From Neodiprion pinetum (Eukaryota > Arthropoda > Insecta > Hymenoptera > Diprionidae), in the NCBI RefSeq assembly GCF_021155775.2, contig NC_060236.1, positions 3,091,001 through 3,155,000 of the forward strand: a stretch of 64,000 bases of DNA, written 5' to 3'. Of the stretch, positions 36,814 to 49,478 are shown piece after piece. Position 1 is the first letter of the stretch. Each line of letters opens with the position of its first letter. The translations under genes were made by a program, and so were the position numbers. The notes under the pieces were generated by a model that was given only the letters and a program-made list of their open reading frames with translations, did no database searches and was not told the origin of the DNA.

Positions 36814-37827
36814 GGGGCACCGTTCAGACTACTTGAGAACCCGAGAAATGTTGAAAAATCATCAGGAAGAGAACCGATGACATCAAAGTAAACCATCAAT
36901 ACCTAAACCTGCCATTACTAAACACTGGAAAAATTATCGTTACACACACTATTTTTAAACTAAAAAAAAAAAAGGAAATAACGCGTAAAGAATAATCGTG
37001 CCTATTGCCGACTCGCTGCGGCAGACTGCACTCTTTTGCACGGTCAACGCGCTTCGCGTAGGGAAGGGGGTGAGGAGGGTCAGCCAATCAGGTTCTAGGA
37101 CAGAATTGTGAACCGTGGGGGTGAATCGTATATGCTCTATGGTTTAAAGAGCGCTTCTTATCGACAATACATGGTACTGAAAATCTAGTAATAACTTGAG
37201 TAATACATTATCTGACAGCGCTAAGAACTCCCTAGGATAGAGGCAGAGGAGCTACTCACGAACTCAGTGGCGCAAAGGAGATATGAAATTGTTCGAATTC
37301 TTCACAGTACTGGGTATTAATACCGGAACGCACCGTAGGACACACCATTGCTACCAGTAGTTAAGAACAAAAGGTATCGTGCGTTGGGTCATCGGATAGT
37401 CAAGTAGATGGTCAGGAAGGTCCGGAAAGTCCTACGAAAGTCAAGGTTTACGTAAACAAGACTGTCAGATTCATAGTATTAATTTCAGGCACAAGTCATG
37501 CCTGGTACATAGTTTTGATTACTGGATTTCTAAAATGAATTTCAAAACTGTTGAGATAATTAAACTGCGAGTAATCTATCTCTACAACTCATATGAAGTG
37601 ATACCTTGGTTGACCACTGAATTGTAAAATGTACCAAAGTTTGTTGTTCTTTTTCATATTCTTCGCATGATTATTATGCGTATACTCATTACTTCAATAT
37701 CGGGTGAATAATTAATTCAAAACGATCTATGAATGGGGTAAACCTGGGAAAAGTGCTAACGCTCTGTTCTTTAAATTTCAGCAATGGTTGTTAAAAAGCC
37801 TTCTTAGTCAACGATCTGCGGCAACTA
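36814..37827. promoter_or_regulatory. Bidirectional intergenic region, ZAD gene / NYN ribonuclease
   Basis: About 1 kb lies between two divergent start codons, so promoters for both should be here. A CCAAT box is present (cagccaatcag near 37081) close to a CpG-containing block (37010-37070). No other gene is seen. Confidence 0.5.
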
Positions 37828-40431
37828 ATGGACAATATGCCTAACAAGCAAAATGCTAATGTCAAAGATTCGACATCAGTAATCAAACTGGATGTCTCGC
37901 CAAGGAAGGAACCAATTCAGAAAAGACAGAGAGACTCAAGTCTTGCTTTAAAGCCAAGTGCCAAACGGCAAAAGTTTAATAACAGAACTTACTACGAGAG
38001 TCCCTTGAAGCATTTGGGAAAAAGCATGTATACACAATTTTATGATCATTCAATCAAGTCTTTATAAATGTGCAACTGCATTCGCATTCACCATTGACAA
38101 ATCCAAAGAATACAGTCTCATTATCATTTTTCAGAGATAGAACCAATTCGGCTGTAAGTCTAGATGAAAGCGTTGTTGTAATAGAAGATAACACAGACTT
38201 TCAAGCATCAAAGAGTTCAGCTAGCGCAAAAAGTAACAGTACACAATTGACTTGTCCCGATGACAGCATCATTATTTTGAGTGACAATGAAGAGATATCG
38301 GAGAAACAGATCAATATCGAAAAGAGAAATCGGAGAATTATTCACGACCAAGATTCGTCCACGGTAAATGCACAAGTGTCAGAGGTTGCATCAGTTGAAA
38401 AACGAACGATCAAGAAAAAGAATAGATTTCAATCCCGAATCACATCTCGCAAGGCCAAATATGGAGCTAAGACTATAGTTAGAAAAGTCAATTGTCAAAA
38501 AAAGCAAGATCTAATGCCAAAAATGCAACCTATATCAATTGACTCTGAAGATGAGAATATAAGTATGTTGAAAATCCATTGGCTACAGAGACTTGGGTAG
38601 ATCTTGGGTTCTTGAGTAAAAACTAATCATTTCACTAATTTCGAAATGTTTTCAGTTCCTAATGATGACACCACCAAATCACAAGCAAAAATTGCAATTG
38701 ACAACAATTCTGAAAGTCTTTGGACATCTAAGGATGTTTCTCCGCCAAATTTCCAGGGTGATGTTAAAGAGAGCACAAAAAATACCAAAACCAATAGTCT
38801 TCGCACAGGTGATAACAAGTCTTGAATCTTATAAAAAATACTCCAGTTTTTCATAATATCTCCACCTTCTAGAGAAATAGAAGTGGCGTTTTCAATGTGA
38901 CTAGAAATTGCATTAAAATTACATGATTTTTACTGACTGTTAATCGACCTTAAATCGTTATACACACCCTCTTCCAAGTCCAGAAAAATCGGAAATGTAT
39001 TTCATTATTTTTGTCTTTGATGAATGTTATGTTGTAAAGCATTTACTGTTTTTTTTTATCTACTCTGTAGAAACCAACTACCTAGCACCGTAAATATTTG
39101 CGTATTTGGTTTTCATATTTTGCTGAACACTATCAAAAAGACACTCACAAAATGTCGGACCATTATGACCTATAGTAATTTTCAAAGTTGTATTACATTC
39201 TCTGATTGATCTTTTAATGCCAAAAATAATTTTTTGTATTTCTTGAAAGCATTCGTTTAAACAAAAACTAATTACAGAATCTACAATTCAGTCAGAAGCT
39301 ACACCAGATGATATTTTAATAGTCTGGACACAAACCGAAAGATGTCATACAGCTGCAAAAGAACTTCCTTCACCATGTGAGGAACCTACAGAGGAACCTT
39401 CAAACCTAGAAGAAAGATCAGGCTTCTGTATAGATACAAAGGGCGATCCGTCCAGTTTGCATCATTTGAATGAAAACAACAATAAAAGCGATAAAACAAA
39501 ACAACAGCTAAACCCAAACTGGGCTAGATTCACGAAGTACCAATCCTCCGCAAATCTACCTGTAAAAAAACCAAACATTGGATTACATCAGCCTGAAGTA
39601 AATGCAGTTGGAAGATGTTACACCACAGAAATCGTTGTCAAACGACCTGGGAGCTTACGGGATATTGTCATTGATGGCAGCAACATTGCAATGGCGTAGG
39701 TTTACACAGTTGAATTATCACCACCAATCATTGCTATAAATGACAGACAGTGCATAAGGCTGTAAAAACTGTCATTGATTGCAGATACACAAATCACAAG
39801 TACTTCTCGGAAACTGGACTCAAGTTGGTAATAGATTACTTCAAATTAAGAGGCCATACTGTCAAAACCTTTATCCCCCAACATAAACGATCCATGAAGC
39901 ACCAGCTGCTTGAGCAGCTTTATTCCGAAGGCATCGTGGTTTTCACACCTAGTCGATACATAGGAGGAAAAAGAATCAGTTCACATGATGACAGGTAAGC
40001 TTTTCTTCAATAATCTTTTATGCAATAATAATTGTATGAAATGTGGTTTCACTGCTATACAATTTTTGTTTCAATGGCAACTATAAGAATACAAGAAAAG
40101 GAAAATATTTCTATTTTTGACTGCATCAAACTTGAGATTGACGTAGAGAAATTTGAATGGCAGCATTTTTTTAAACTAATATTTTCCCATACTTTACAAA
40201 TAAACATCTAATATTTCCATCAAAAGATATATTTTGGAATACGCTACAATGTGTGATGGGATAGTGGTTTCGCTGGACCAATACCGGGACTTGTACGCAG
40301 AGAAACCCGAGTGGAAAAATACAATTGAAAACCGTCTGTTAGTGCCTACCTTTGTCGGAAAATGCGTCATGTTTCCTGAAGATCCTCTAGGAAGACGTGG
40401 TCCAAAACTCGAAGAATTCTTGAGGCATTAG
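37828..40431 (+). CDS. NYN-domain ribonuclease, Regnase/N4BP1-like
   Basis: Six exons, 37828-38027, 38135-38562, 38656-38808, 39278-39695, 39785-39994 and 40227-40431, give 537 aa. The C-terminal third is a Zc3h12a-type NYN (PIN-like) endoribonuclease domain: VIDGSN (Asp393, Asn396), FKLRGHTVKTFIP, VFTPSRYIGGKRISSHDDR (Asp468, Asp469), CDGIVVSLDQYRDL (Asp480, Asp487), and the closing DPLGRRGPKLEEFLRH. All expected acidic catalytic residues are present. No CCCH finger follows, so the protein is nearer to N4BP1/KHNYN than to Regnase-1. The N-terminal two thirds are disordered and basic, with SUMO-interacting-like motifs SVVVIED (79-85), DSIIILSDNEE (110-120) and DDILIV (271-276). Such enzymes degrade selected mRNAs or viral RNAs. 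Joins were set by phase; intron 4 (39696-39784) is needed to give AMAYTNHKYFSE. Confidence 0.88.
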
Positions 40432-41169
40432 CAACGATTGTGGTTTTTATGCCATAGGAGCACGAAATTGTATCAATATGGTAAAAAACAACGCTGTCAA
40501 TCCGTAAATTTAATAGCTTATCTAACTTTTCATATTACAAGATTAATTAACAAATATGTGTTGGCCCAAATTTGGTAAGGCTGCGTGTTAGCGCTTGGAT
40601 AAGGTATAATTTACATATGTTACATACATTGATGGAAACGTACAAGTAATTTTTATTTTCTTCTTTGGATGTCATTTCAGCGCTTGGTTGACAACAAATT
40701 ACTATGATTTAATTTATTATCCAAGTTGATCTTATTCTTATATGAATACGTACTCAGATATTCTAAAGTAAATCCACATGTGTAATTTTCTGTTATACAC
40801 ATTTATAGAGTATTTCATATACAGTGACTTATTAGTTTGATATTGTTTACTTACAAAAGAGCTTCTTTAACCAATGTAGAAATATTTTTCGGTAAACTTG
40901 TTTGATATTCAGTACAATGCATATACCATATGAAGTGGCTGTCACAAATTATTTCCACCATCCATTGATGTAAGATGTAAGTATTCAAAGGAATAATCCG
41001 AATGCACAAACATATTTAAATGAAAATTCAATGGATATTCAACTTGGACCTGCCAAGCGGCATTAAAGGTTTCAGTATAGTAGCCTAATGTGTCAGATAG
41101 TGAGAACGGAAATTTTACCTTTGGTACATGTATGCACCACTGTTGGAAAGTTACATTCGAGTATGTTTT
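40432..41169. other. Convergent intergenic region, NYN ribonuclease / ERCC6
   Basis: 738 bp of AT-rich sequence between two stop codons. It should contain both 3' UTRs. I saw no reading frame resembling the missing ERCC6 C-terminal domain. Confidence 0.5.
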
Positions 41170-44100
41170 TCAGCCATCACGACAGGGTGTTTTGTTCCAC
41201 GTGGGTCTCCAACACCATTTTCGTGACTGTCGCAACAACTCCATGCTCTCTTGAGCAGCCTTCTGGGCCTGGCGTTGCATTACAGTTGCATTGTCATTGC
41301 GTACACCTGATAAGATGCTGTCGTGTTGAAACGCCGTGCTGACCTCTGAAAAAAAATGAATGTGCAACCATGTGCTTAAACTAAAAGGAAAAAAATTATG
41401 CAAGAAAATACATACTTGATTTTGCAAATAATTTTTGTAAGACGTAGTTATCGTCTGAAGGTATAGGCTCGTCAATTTTTTGATGTCCAAAGCGTCTTCC
41501 AATAAGACAAGAGACGCGTTCTCCCTCAAATAGCGATGAGATTCTACGACTCTTTCTATTCTGTGAACGTTTTTTCTTGTGCCTTGACTCATGCTTTGGT
41601 TTATGTCCTTTGTCATTATCACCAATAGGCTCAACCTCGTCTGTCTGGTGATTTACAATTTCATATTCTCCACTCATCTGCGATTTCACTTTAGATTCAA
41701 TACTTCCGTTGAGTTCTGAAGGTGATTGAATATTACAATCATTTTCGATATTATTAACAGAAAGTTCTACGGTTGATGATTGTATATGTGAGCCATTTTC
41801 ATTTATATCAGGCACTGTTTTATCTAATAACTCAATGTTGTTTTCAATTTCGATATTAATTTTGTCATCCAGTATTATTGGTTGATGAATTTCATCAGGA
41901 TCAATTGGCTCCAATTTTATTGCATCAGCAGCATGGTCCAGTTCTTTTTCTCCAACTCCACTCGTATCATTTACCAAAGATAAATCATGATCGTCTTCCA
42001 TAGGTTTTATACTTTCGGCATCCGTACTAGTAATCTCAAGATAGTTAGAATTCTTTGCGCTGCTTTTCGTTTTCACGTTTATAGGTGATCGATTTCCCCT
42101 GTCAGTACTTTTTTTTCTATTGATACTACTGGAACAGGTTTCAGTCGTTTTAGTGTTGTTGACTCCACTGCCCAAAGTCTTGGTCTTTTCGCAAATACTC
42201 TTACTCAGCTTGGCAGCCAACTTTCGCATTGCTTCTACTTTGTCTGAAGAGAAGCTTGGACTGCCTAGTGATAACTTGGAATGGTGAAATAATTTTTCCG
42301 ATTCAGTTTGATCATTCCCAATTGGTTCATTCAATGAGAATAACTCTGTGAGATCTGACGTCCGGAACAATCTGCGCTGACGGGGATCTTCCAACACTTT
42401 GTTGGAAAGCAGTTGCTTGAATATTTGGCGGTGATAAATCTGGAAGTTTCAATATTATAGTTTTTTATTTCGGTAGGTGCTTGATTTGAATTGAGCATAT
42501 AAATTAACGGCACGAACTTTACCTTTTCTTCTATGGTGCCAGCAGTAATTAGTCTGTAAATGGTAACATTTTTCACCTGACCTATTCTCCAGGCACGTTC
42601 TCTGGCCTGTGCATCAGTTGCGGGATTCCAATCAGGATCATAAATGACAACACGATTTGCTCCTGTTAAATTTATTCCCAAACCTCCGACTCGTGTGGTT
42701 AGAATAAATACGAAATACGAAGTGTCCTAAAAAATATACGGGTACAGTGATTTCCACCTGTGCTTTTACAATCGAATAAGAAGTGAAAGAACGTTATAAC
42801 GTACTGACTTTATTGAATTTGCAGACATCTTGTTGCCTCTGAGACATTGGCGTAGTACCATCCATTCGTAAATACGAATAATTCTCATGCTGAACCAGAG
42901 TTTCTATGACAGCAAGCATCTATAAATATTGAACAGAAGGACATCATTTCGTTTCAAGCCACTGTTTATATTTGTAGCTGCTATCACATAAACGCAAGAC
43001 TTTTTCTACCTTAAAAAGCATTCACCTGTCTACTCTGTGTGAAAAGTAATACTCTGTGCCCTTGTTTCTTCCATATCTTGAGTAAAGAGCGTACAACCGC
43101 CATTTTTCCAGCACGCTTCCAGTATCCAAAATTTTCTACATCGACGTCGATCACTTCTTCTTCATTTGAATGGTATTCATTTGGATCCTTTTTGTTCATT
43201 AAACAATATTAGCTCTATAATGTTCCACAGCTTCATTATCGATCTGTGTGAGATACTCACCATTTTATTATCGTACAGATAGAGATCCGGATGATTGCAT
43301 ATTTTTCTGAGTGCTGTCAAGGCAATAAGTAGCCGCGCCCTGTATCTACCGCTATCCCTGGAATTGCTACGCTCGTGCAAGATGTATGAAACATCTTCCG
43401 ATCTTAAGTAACCATTGTATAATGCTCGTTGCTCGTCCGTCAAACTGCAGAATAAGACCTAAGCATATCGGAGTTATAATTGCTCTGCAATCTTACTAAA
43501 ATTTGAATGCTGAAGCGAAATATTTCTGAACTAATATTGCACTAAATATTTAGGCATGCCAAACCTGTTCGTTTTTTTCAGGCAAGCTGACATGATGCTG
43601 AACGTCACTTTTTGTTCTTCTTAGCATATAAGGAGTGATAGCATCATTCAACATTGTAGCCACGTTTAGTGCAGTAGCTTCCTGAAGGGAAGAAGCATTT
43701 GTGTAACCACCTCGGGTAATTGGAGCTGCAAAATGCTCCATAAAGGCAGGTAATGTACCCAGTTTACCTGGCAATATGAAATCGAAAAGTGACCATAATT
43801 CCCTCAATGAGTTTTGCATGGGACTCCCAGTTAGGATCAGACGATGAGGGGTGGAAAATCCTTTAACAACTTTTGTCACCTGCATTTGCAAAATTTGAAC
43901 GCATTACCATAGATACAATATGTAACAAAGACAGAAATAGAAGAAGAAATTTATTAACGGTATTGAAACTAACCTTAGCCTCTGGATTTCGTATTTTGTG
44001 ACCTTCGTCAAGAATTATATAATGCCATTCCATGTTGAGTAACAACTCTTTGTGGGTCAGAACACCGGTATAGGACGTTACCAGTATTCCTCCGCATTTC

Positions 44101-46123
44101 AGGCTTCGCACCAAAAGCTCGGGATCACCTGCAACATGATTGTATGCTCTAAGTGCAGAATTACCGCTCATTAAGCTCTATCGGGTGTTGACTTCAATTA
44201 TTGATTTCTAAACTGCAACATTACACTACCTTTGTGAGTTCCCATGTAATGTAAGGTTGCAACTCTCAATGTTGGCCACCACTCATGGAAGTGTTTAACC
44301 CACTGTTCCAAGAGCGTAGCTGGACAAATTATGAGTGAGGGTCCCAGTCCTCGAAATCTGCATTTTGTAATAAAAATTGATGGAACGACAAATATGGGTG
44401 GATGGTTATGCTGCTTCATGTAACAAGGGAACTTACCTTCCACCATCTAACAATAACTCGCTACAATCTAGTCCAGCCAGGAAGGCAATAAGCTGTACTG
44501 TTTTTCCTAAGCCCATCTCATCGCCTAGCAAGCCACCCAAGTTTCGCCCATGTAATTCCCATAACCACTGTACAGAAACCTTTTGATACCTTGAAATAAA
44601 TCGTATTGATTATTTAAACTGCATTACCAGTGCATGGAGTTGAAAACGTTTTACCTATACCAAGGTACTTACTTGTATAGTCTTTTCCAAACAGACATGG
44701 GAACTTTAAACAGATTATCCACCTTATGATACTCTTTTTCTTTTGGGAATCCGCTGCTCTCAACTCTTTGGCGGTAAATCCATTCATCGCCGTCATCCAA
44801 AACTGAAATTGTAATATAATTGAACATTTGTCTTCACATCAGTTTAAGATTGGTACAAATCGTGAAAAAAAGTTAAAGCAATACTTACATAATCTGTTGT
44901 AACCAGATTTTGTTTTTATATTGCGAACACTTTTCTTTGCTAAAGATCTTTTAGAATCGTCACCTGTTGAAGAAATTCTTGGTATAGGCTAATAGACTGG
45001 CGAAGAAATAAAATAAAGTAGCCCCCAAAGTAGTAAATACCTGCCCCCAAATCCAATTTGAAATTAAAACCAAGATTTTGTCAAGAAATGGAATGAATAA
45101 CACATTCTTTCCTTAAGTACTCTTCTACATACGTATATATTCAATCTTTTAATACCAGAGTCTGGCTGCTCATCACTTGGTAAGTATTCGCTTCCAGACT
45201 CGGAATCCTCTTTACAAGTATCAGAATAGTCTGCAGCTTCAATGTTGTCAACTCCAGTGGATGGACCAGCTTTGTTTTTTAAAGGCTTGTTTTTGCATTC
45301 CACATCGACCATAAATCTTCTTGTATTTCGTGGTAATGAATTATTCATGGCTTCTGCTACAGCACTGGCCTGATTGGACTGGTGAATAGCTACTTTGTTC
45401 TCTAAGTCGCCTCTTTTCATAATTTCAGGTTCTTTGAATTTTGTCCTTTTTTGAACATACTTGGACTTAGGATTGTTTTGAAGTTTTTGCTTCTTGCATA
45501 AATTTTTATCTTTCTCTTTGTTAGTTAGAGGGCGCTTTTTAGAGCATGGCTCTGTTGCCTTGCGCCTGGCAAGCTCAGCTTGTTGAAATATATACTGTTC
45601 CAAATCCAAAAGCTGGGTCGTTTTGTTGAAAGTACTGAGGAAATGACACAGGTAGAGTACTTACGTCCTGTATTCCTTAGGGATTACAGAGTGGATTTTA
45701 AAACTTTGTTTACCCTCCATTTTTTGGTTTTTGTGCAGCTCTAACAGATGCAGCTTGAAAAGGAGTGATTTCTCCCGACCGAACCTGATTAGCTAGTTCA
45801 GCCTTATCTGATACTAAAGATGCTTTCCTTGTGTCGACAAGTGTATCCTTCGTAGTAAGTGAAGCTTCAATTTGGTGTGAGATCTCAGCCAGGACGCTCG
45901 TTTCCGAACGTACCGTAATGATCTGTGGGTAAAATTATAGGTAAATAAGTACAATAAATTCCGTGATTGCACTGAATATATCGCTTGAGGTATTCTTGCG
46001 AAAATCAATCAAATTCACCCTGCGAAGTATAGAGTCGTCCTGAAGATCGCCATTCCGATCGTTCCTAGCTGACTTATCTTCAATATTCGGATGTATCTCG
46101 CTGCTTTCCATTGCGGAACTCAT
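41170..46123 (-). CDS. Ercc6: DNA excision repair protein ERCC-6 / CSB
   Basis: Fifteen exons in transcript order: 46123-46019, 45922-45714, 45634-45156, 44963-44889, 44802-44673, 44589-44437, 44357-44230, 44128-43974, 43879-43565, 43458-43261, 43187-43026, 42919-42809, 42726-42523, 42439-41416, 41345-41170, giving 1207 aa. CSB is a SWI2/SNF2 ATPase that recognises RNA polymerase II stalled at DNA damage and starts transcription-coupled repair. Helicase motifs in order: GDEMGLGKT (355-363), LDEGHKIRN (466-474), TGSPMQN, LRRTKSD, RVGGLGINLTGANRV, and ARERAWRIGQ (781-790). Before them, DDGDEWIYRQR and FKVPMSVWKRLYKYQ fit CSB specifically. A basic stretch (RHKKKRSQNRKSRR) may be a nuclear signal. 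After DDNYVLQKLFAKS and RQSRKWCWRPTW the protein stops, without the C-terminal ubiquitin-binding/winged-helix region of vertebrate CSB. The acceptor of exon 11 is weak. Confidence 0.95.
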
Positions 46124-46980
46124 CTTGTTGAGCCGCACTAATACTTACGACTACATAAATTCGATGGATTTCAATGTTTTACCGAAATGATTCACCGTTC
46201 TATTTTATCGCACGTGATGATTTATTTGTTATTTGACGGTGTAGGACATAACCTCTGGATACTGACATATGTATACGTCACAGACTCAATGAGCATGCAG
46301 ATACACCGTCAAGCTTTCTCACCCAGGATCCTGGACAAAAATGGGATTGTCCATAACTAGCTTTAGACCAACAACTAGTGTGCGTAAACGGGGATTTTTT
46401 CCGGGAAATACCAATCTATTACACCAGTTAGGCAGACTTTTACCAGCATATTAGGAACTCAAGTGCCACTTGTCTATATTCCAGCGATTAATTAACAGTG
46501 ACGCATGCAGGTGATACACGGTGCCAACGAATTCAGACGTACTCTGAATTTGTTGACGGTGCACTCTGAGAGAAATTTCTCCAGTTTTTGCCAAATACTA
46601 AAGGTATCAAAGGAGGGGACACGTAACAGTAGTGCTCAGTGCAACTACATGAAACCGTGGTTAAATAATTATCAACAATTACCGAAGTAAATTTTTTATT
46701 TTTAAATTCATAGAATTTCCAAGTCACCTAGGTGAGTCGCTTTTGAGCCAATCCAAATTCGATACAATACAAAATGCTCAGCAAAAAAAAAAAAAAAAAC
46801 TGGTTTACCCCTTTTCTACTTACTGTCAATTTTTCTTTAATTTTTTACCAATGTCAGCAGGATCTTACTGCAATACGAATAAAGATGAACAAAACTGCTG
46901 AAATAATGAATTAAGATACATACATAAGGTTTTAATTTGGGGACAATGGATTGTAACTGATTATGGTAGCAAGAATACAT
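46124..46980. other. Intergenic region between ERCC6 and phospholipase B-like gene
   Basis: Contains the ERCC6 promoter region (a CpG-bearing stretch near 46205) and, to the right, the 3' UTR of the next minus-strand gene. A 17-base A run lies at 46783-46799. No coding sequence recognised. Confidence 0.5.
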
Positions 46981-49478
46981 TCACACCCAAACCCACTTTG
47001 GAGTTGTCATGCCAAAGTTGAAGGTTTCTGGATGACCACAGTGAGGCTCATTTGGAAATGTTCTAGTCCAATTAAATGCCGGAATTTTGTTAGAAAAATT
47101 TGGCCCTGAATAAACCTGGAAGTTCTCAATTCCATCTATGCCAGCTGTGACAATTTTAGCGTCGATAACACCAACAGGGAACGGTTGGGCATAGAGATCA
47201 CCTCTGAAAGCGAAAATTTCTACTAGATCGGTACCCGATGTCATGCTAAAGTTGTTAAAAACAGCATGGGCGTCTGGAACGTGACCGTGCATTAGATCAG
47301 CGATTTCGCTTGCTGTCGTTATATTTGCCAGTTGCCTTGCAATCTCATTACTCCTAACGCTGGCAGCATCACGTGAAACACCAGCGACCTGGCGAATTTC
47401 CTTAAACATCGGCGCCCCAGTGCAGGACACAAAGCCAACATTAACAAAGTCCTTCGAATAGTCAACAGCATGTGTTATGCTTGGAAGCTGTTCAACCAGC
47501 CAAACTGAGTTTAGCCGCGGATCAACAGCTAACCATTGACGGCTCGCTGTTCCACCGTTGTAAAGCGCCAAATGTCTGGACCAAGTAAGACCGTCGGTAG
47601 CAAGACGATTTGCTGACATCACCCGCACTGCAAGCATTAACTGTAAGGAATTACATTTTGGTTCATTTTTGTCCATAATTTGTACAAATAACGATACTGG
47701 TGCGGTAAATTTCAACTTTACGCACCTGATTTTTCAGAATCGGCTGACTCCAAATACCATGATCACCAATCGCCAGAGGTGTTCCCGCTACTAAAAGTTC
47801 TCGACCTTCATTCTCAATAATGAAATATTCATCCTGTGATGACAATGCTCCAGGATATGATGTCATGACGATCGATCGACCAGGTACCACCTGAGAATTT
47901 TCGGATGGGGAAAGATGGTACCCTAAATCGTATCTTTTGAGAAGCCTCAACATTTTGCCATATCTGTAAATACAATCTTGCGTTATCTTGGGATCTAAAT
48001 GATAAATTATTATTCTTCAGCAAATGATTTTAAATTAACTATCTGCCATACATTGTACATACTCATATTAATCCATGCTGCATGAAAGTATAAATAATCG
48101 AGTTATATAAGCGATTTTGTCATTGTAACTACAGACGTCATAATAATAATGATTTTCGTAGATTTTCCAGTCATGCGACAACTCTGATTTAAAACATTTA
48201 AGATTCTCACGGTGCTGCGGTGTTGTGTGCCAATGTGATCTGGGGTTCTCCATTGGTTTTGTTGAACAACTTGAGAAAGGCCATTCCTGCAAGATCTGCA
48301 TTGACTTTCGATTTATTGATGGTGTCTTCAAGATAAGGCAGATCAGATGCCATGGCGAGCCACAGAAAATCTTCAGATGGAATTTCCACTGTCTTTCTAC
48401 TGCGACGAACGGCAAACTTCCAGCCAGCTTCCATCCCAGCAAGTTGAGTGTAGAACAAACTTACCTACAATTTCATGAAATTTATGTAAAAAAAAAGGAT
48501 ATCATTTTCAGCTTTTGCACGTTTTTTCACTGAAGGGTTTTCAACAACGGGCTAATATTTAGAGAACACACCATGTGCCAGTACGGATCCTTGGCTGCCA
48601 ATACTTCAGCACGCTTTCGATGGTATTCCCGATTTTCTTTAAGATGGTGACGAATTTTTTCACACATCGATTCTTGTGTGGAGCATGGCGCTTCAATTGT
48701 GTTATGCCAATGGTGATGAATTAACTGCCAAGTCAAGCTACCCTCCAGAAGGCCGGTGGAGTATGCCTGAACCGTATCTGGATAATCTTCAGAAGATTTT
48801 ATCTCGATGACTGACCAGCTGAAATGAAACATGGCACAATGTGATCGTTTTCAAATTACTCTAAAAATCCCATACTTTTGTAAAGAATATTCTATTAGTG
48901 AAGACAACAATGATCAAACAGCGTGTGTCTGTGAATAGGTTTGATATTGTATGATATCTACCCTGTATGGTGTATTCCGGTTCTATAATATGCACGAGCA
49001 GCGCCAGTTGGAATAGCTTCCAGATCATTTCCTTGTCCCCAAAAATCTATTCTGTATGCTCCATTCTGTTTCCAGGTAACAGTTGCCGCGTACGTACCAT
49101 CGTTCTCAACACTAGAACGATAATTAAAATGTCCAATTATATTCTACATATAGATCTACATAATCACACGCGTTGTAGAAAACAAATGTGTTTACAAACT
49201 TTGCAGCACTGTAGAACTAGAAAGGGACTTGGACTTGTTAAAATACATTTGGCTATGCGGATTTTACTTTCAATTTGTGTAGGCCTTTTGAAATTTTGGA
49301 AACTTTGATGTTTTGAATATTTAGATGACGAAGATGAACAAAATCAAGGGGACCTTGTATATACGTACTGCCCAAACTCGCCAAGGATGATGGCCCCTAT
49401 GCCCAGGAGGGCAACGGTGCCAAGTATGTATGTGGAAATGCGAGTTTGCAGCCACGAGGCTCCGACCACCTTCAGCAT
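46981..49478 (-). CDS. Phospholipase B-like protein (lamina ancestor-like)
   Basis: Six exons in transcript order: 49478-49369, 49111-48962, 48818-48572, 48464-48211, 47963-47726, 47640-46981, giving 552 aa, the usual family length. Family marks include AHNT followed by MLRLLKRYDLGYH, SYPGALSSQDEYFI, VMSANRLATDGLTWSRHLALYNGGT, and a C-terminal CGHPETFNFG. The N-terminus has a hydrophobic segment (TYILGTVALLGIGAIILG), a signal peptide or anchor, consistent with secretory or lysosomal targeting. PLBD proteins are Ntn-hydrolase-like, with an N-terminal Cys nucleophile exposed by cleavage. Here the segment aligned to the nucleophile (DLAGMAFLKLF) has no Cys, nor does any of exon 4, so hydrolase activity is doubtful. 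An out-of-frame ATG lies 8 nt upstream of the chosen start; the chosen start has better context (gagccATG). Confidence 0.92.

Noticed and set aside
38070..38600. Reading the NYN gene's second exon as an independent gene with its own start
   Set aside because: A phase-matched intron (38028-38134) joins it to the ATG exon and removes the apparent frame break.
39696..39784. Apparent stop or frame disruption just after VIDGSNIAMA, suggesting a pseudogene
   Set aside because: A donor at 39695 and an acceptor ending gattgcag at 39784 restore AMAYTNHKYFSE in phase.
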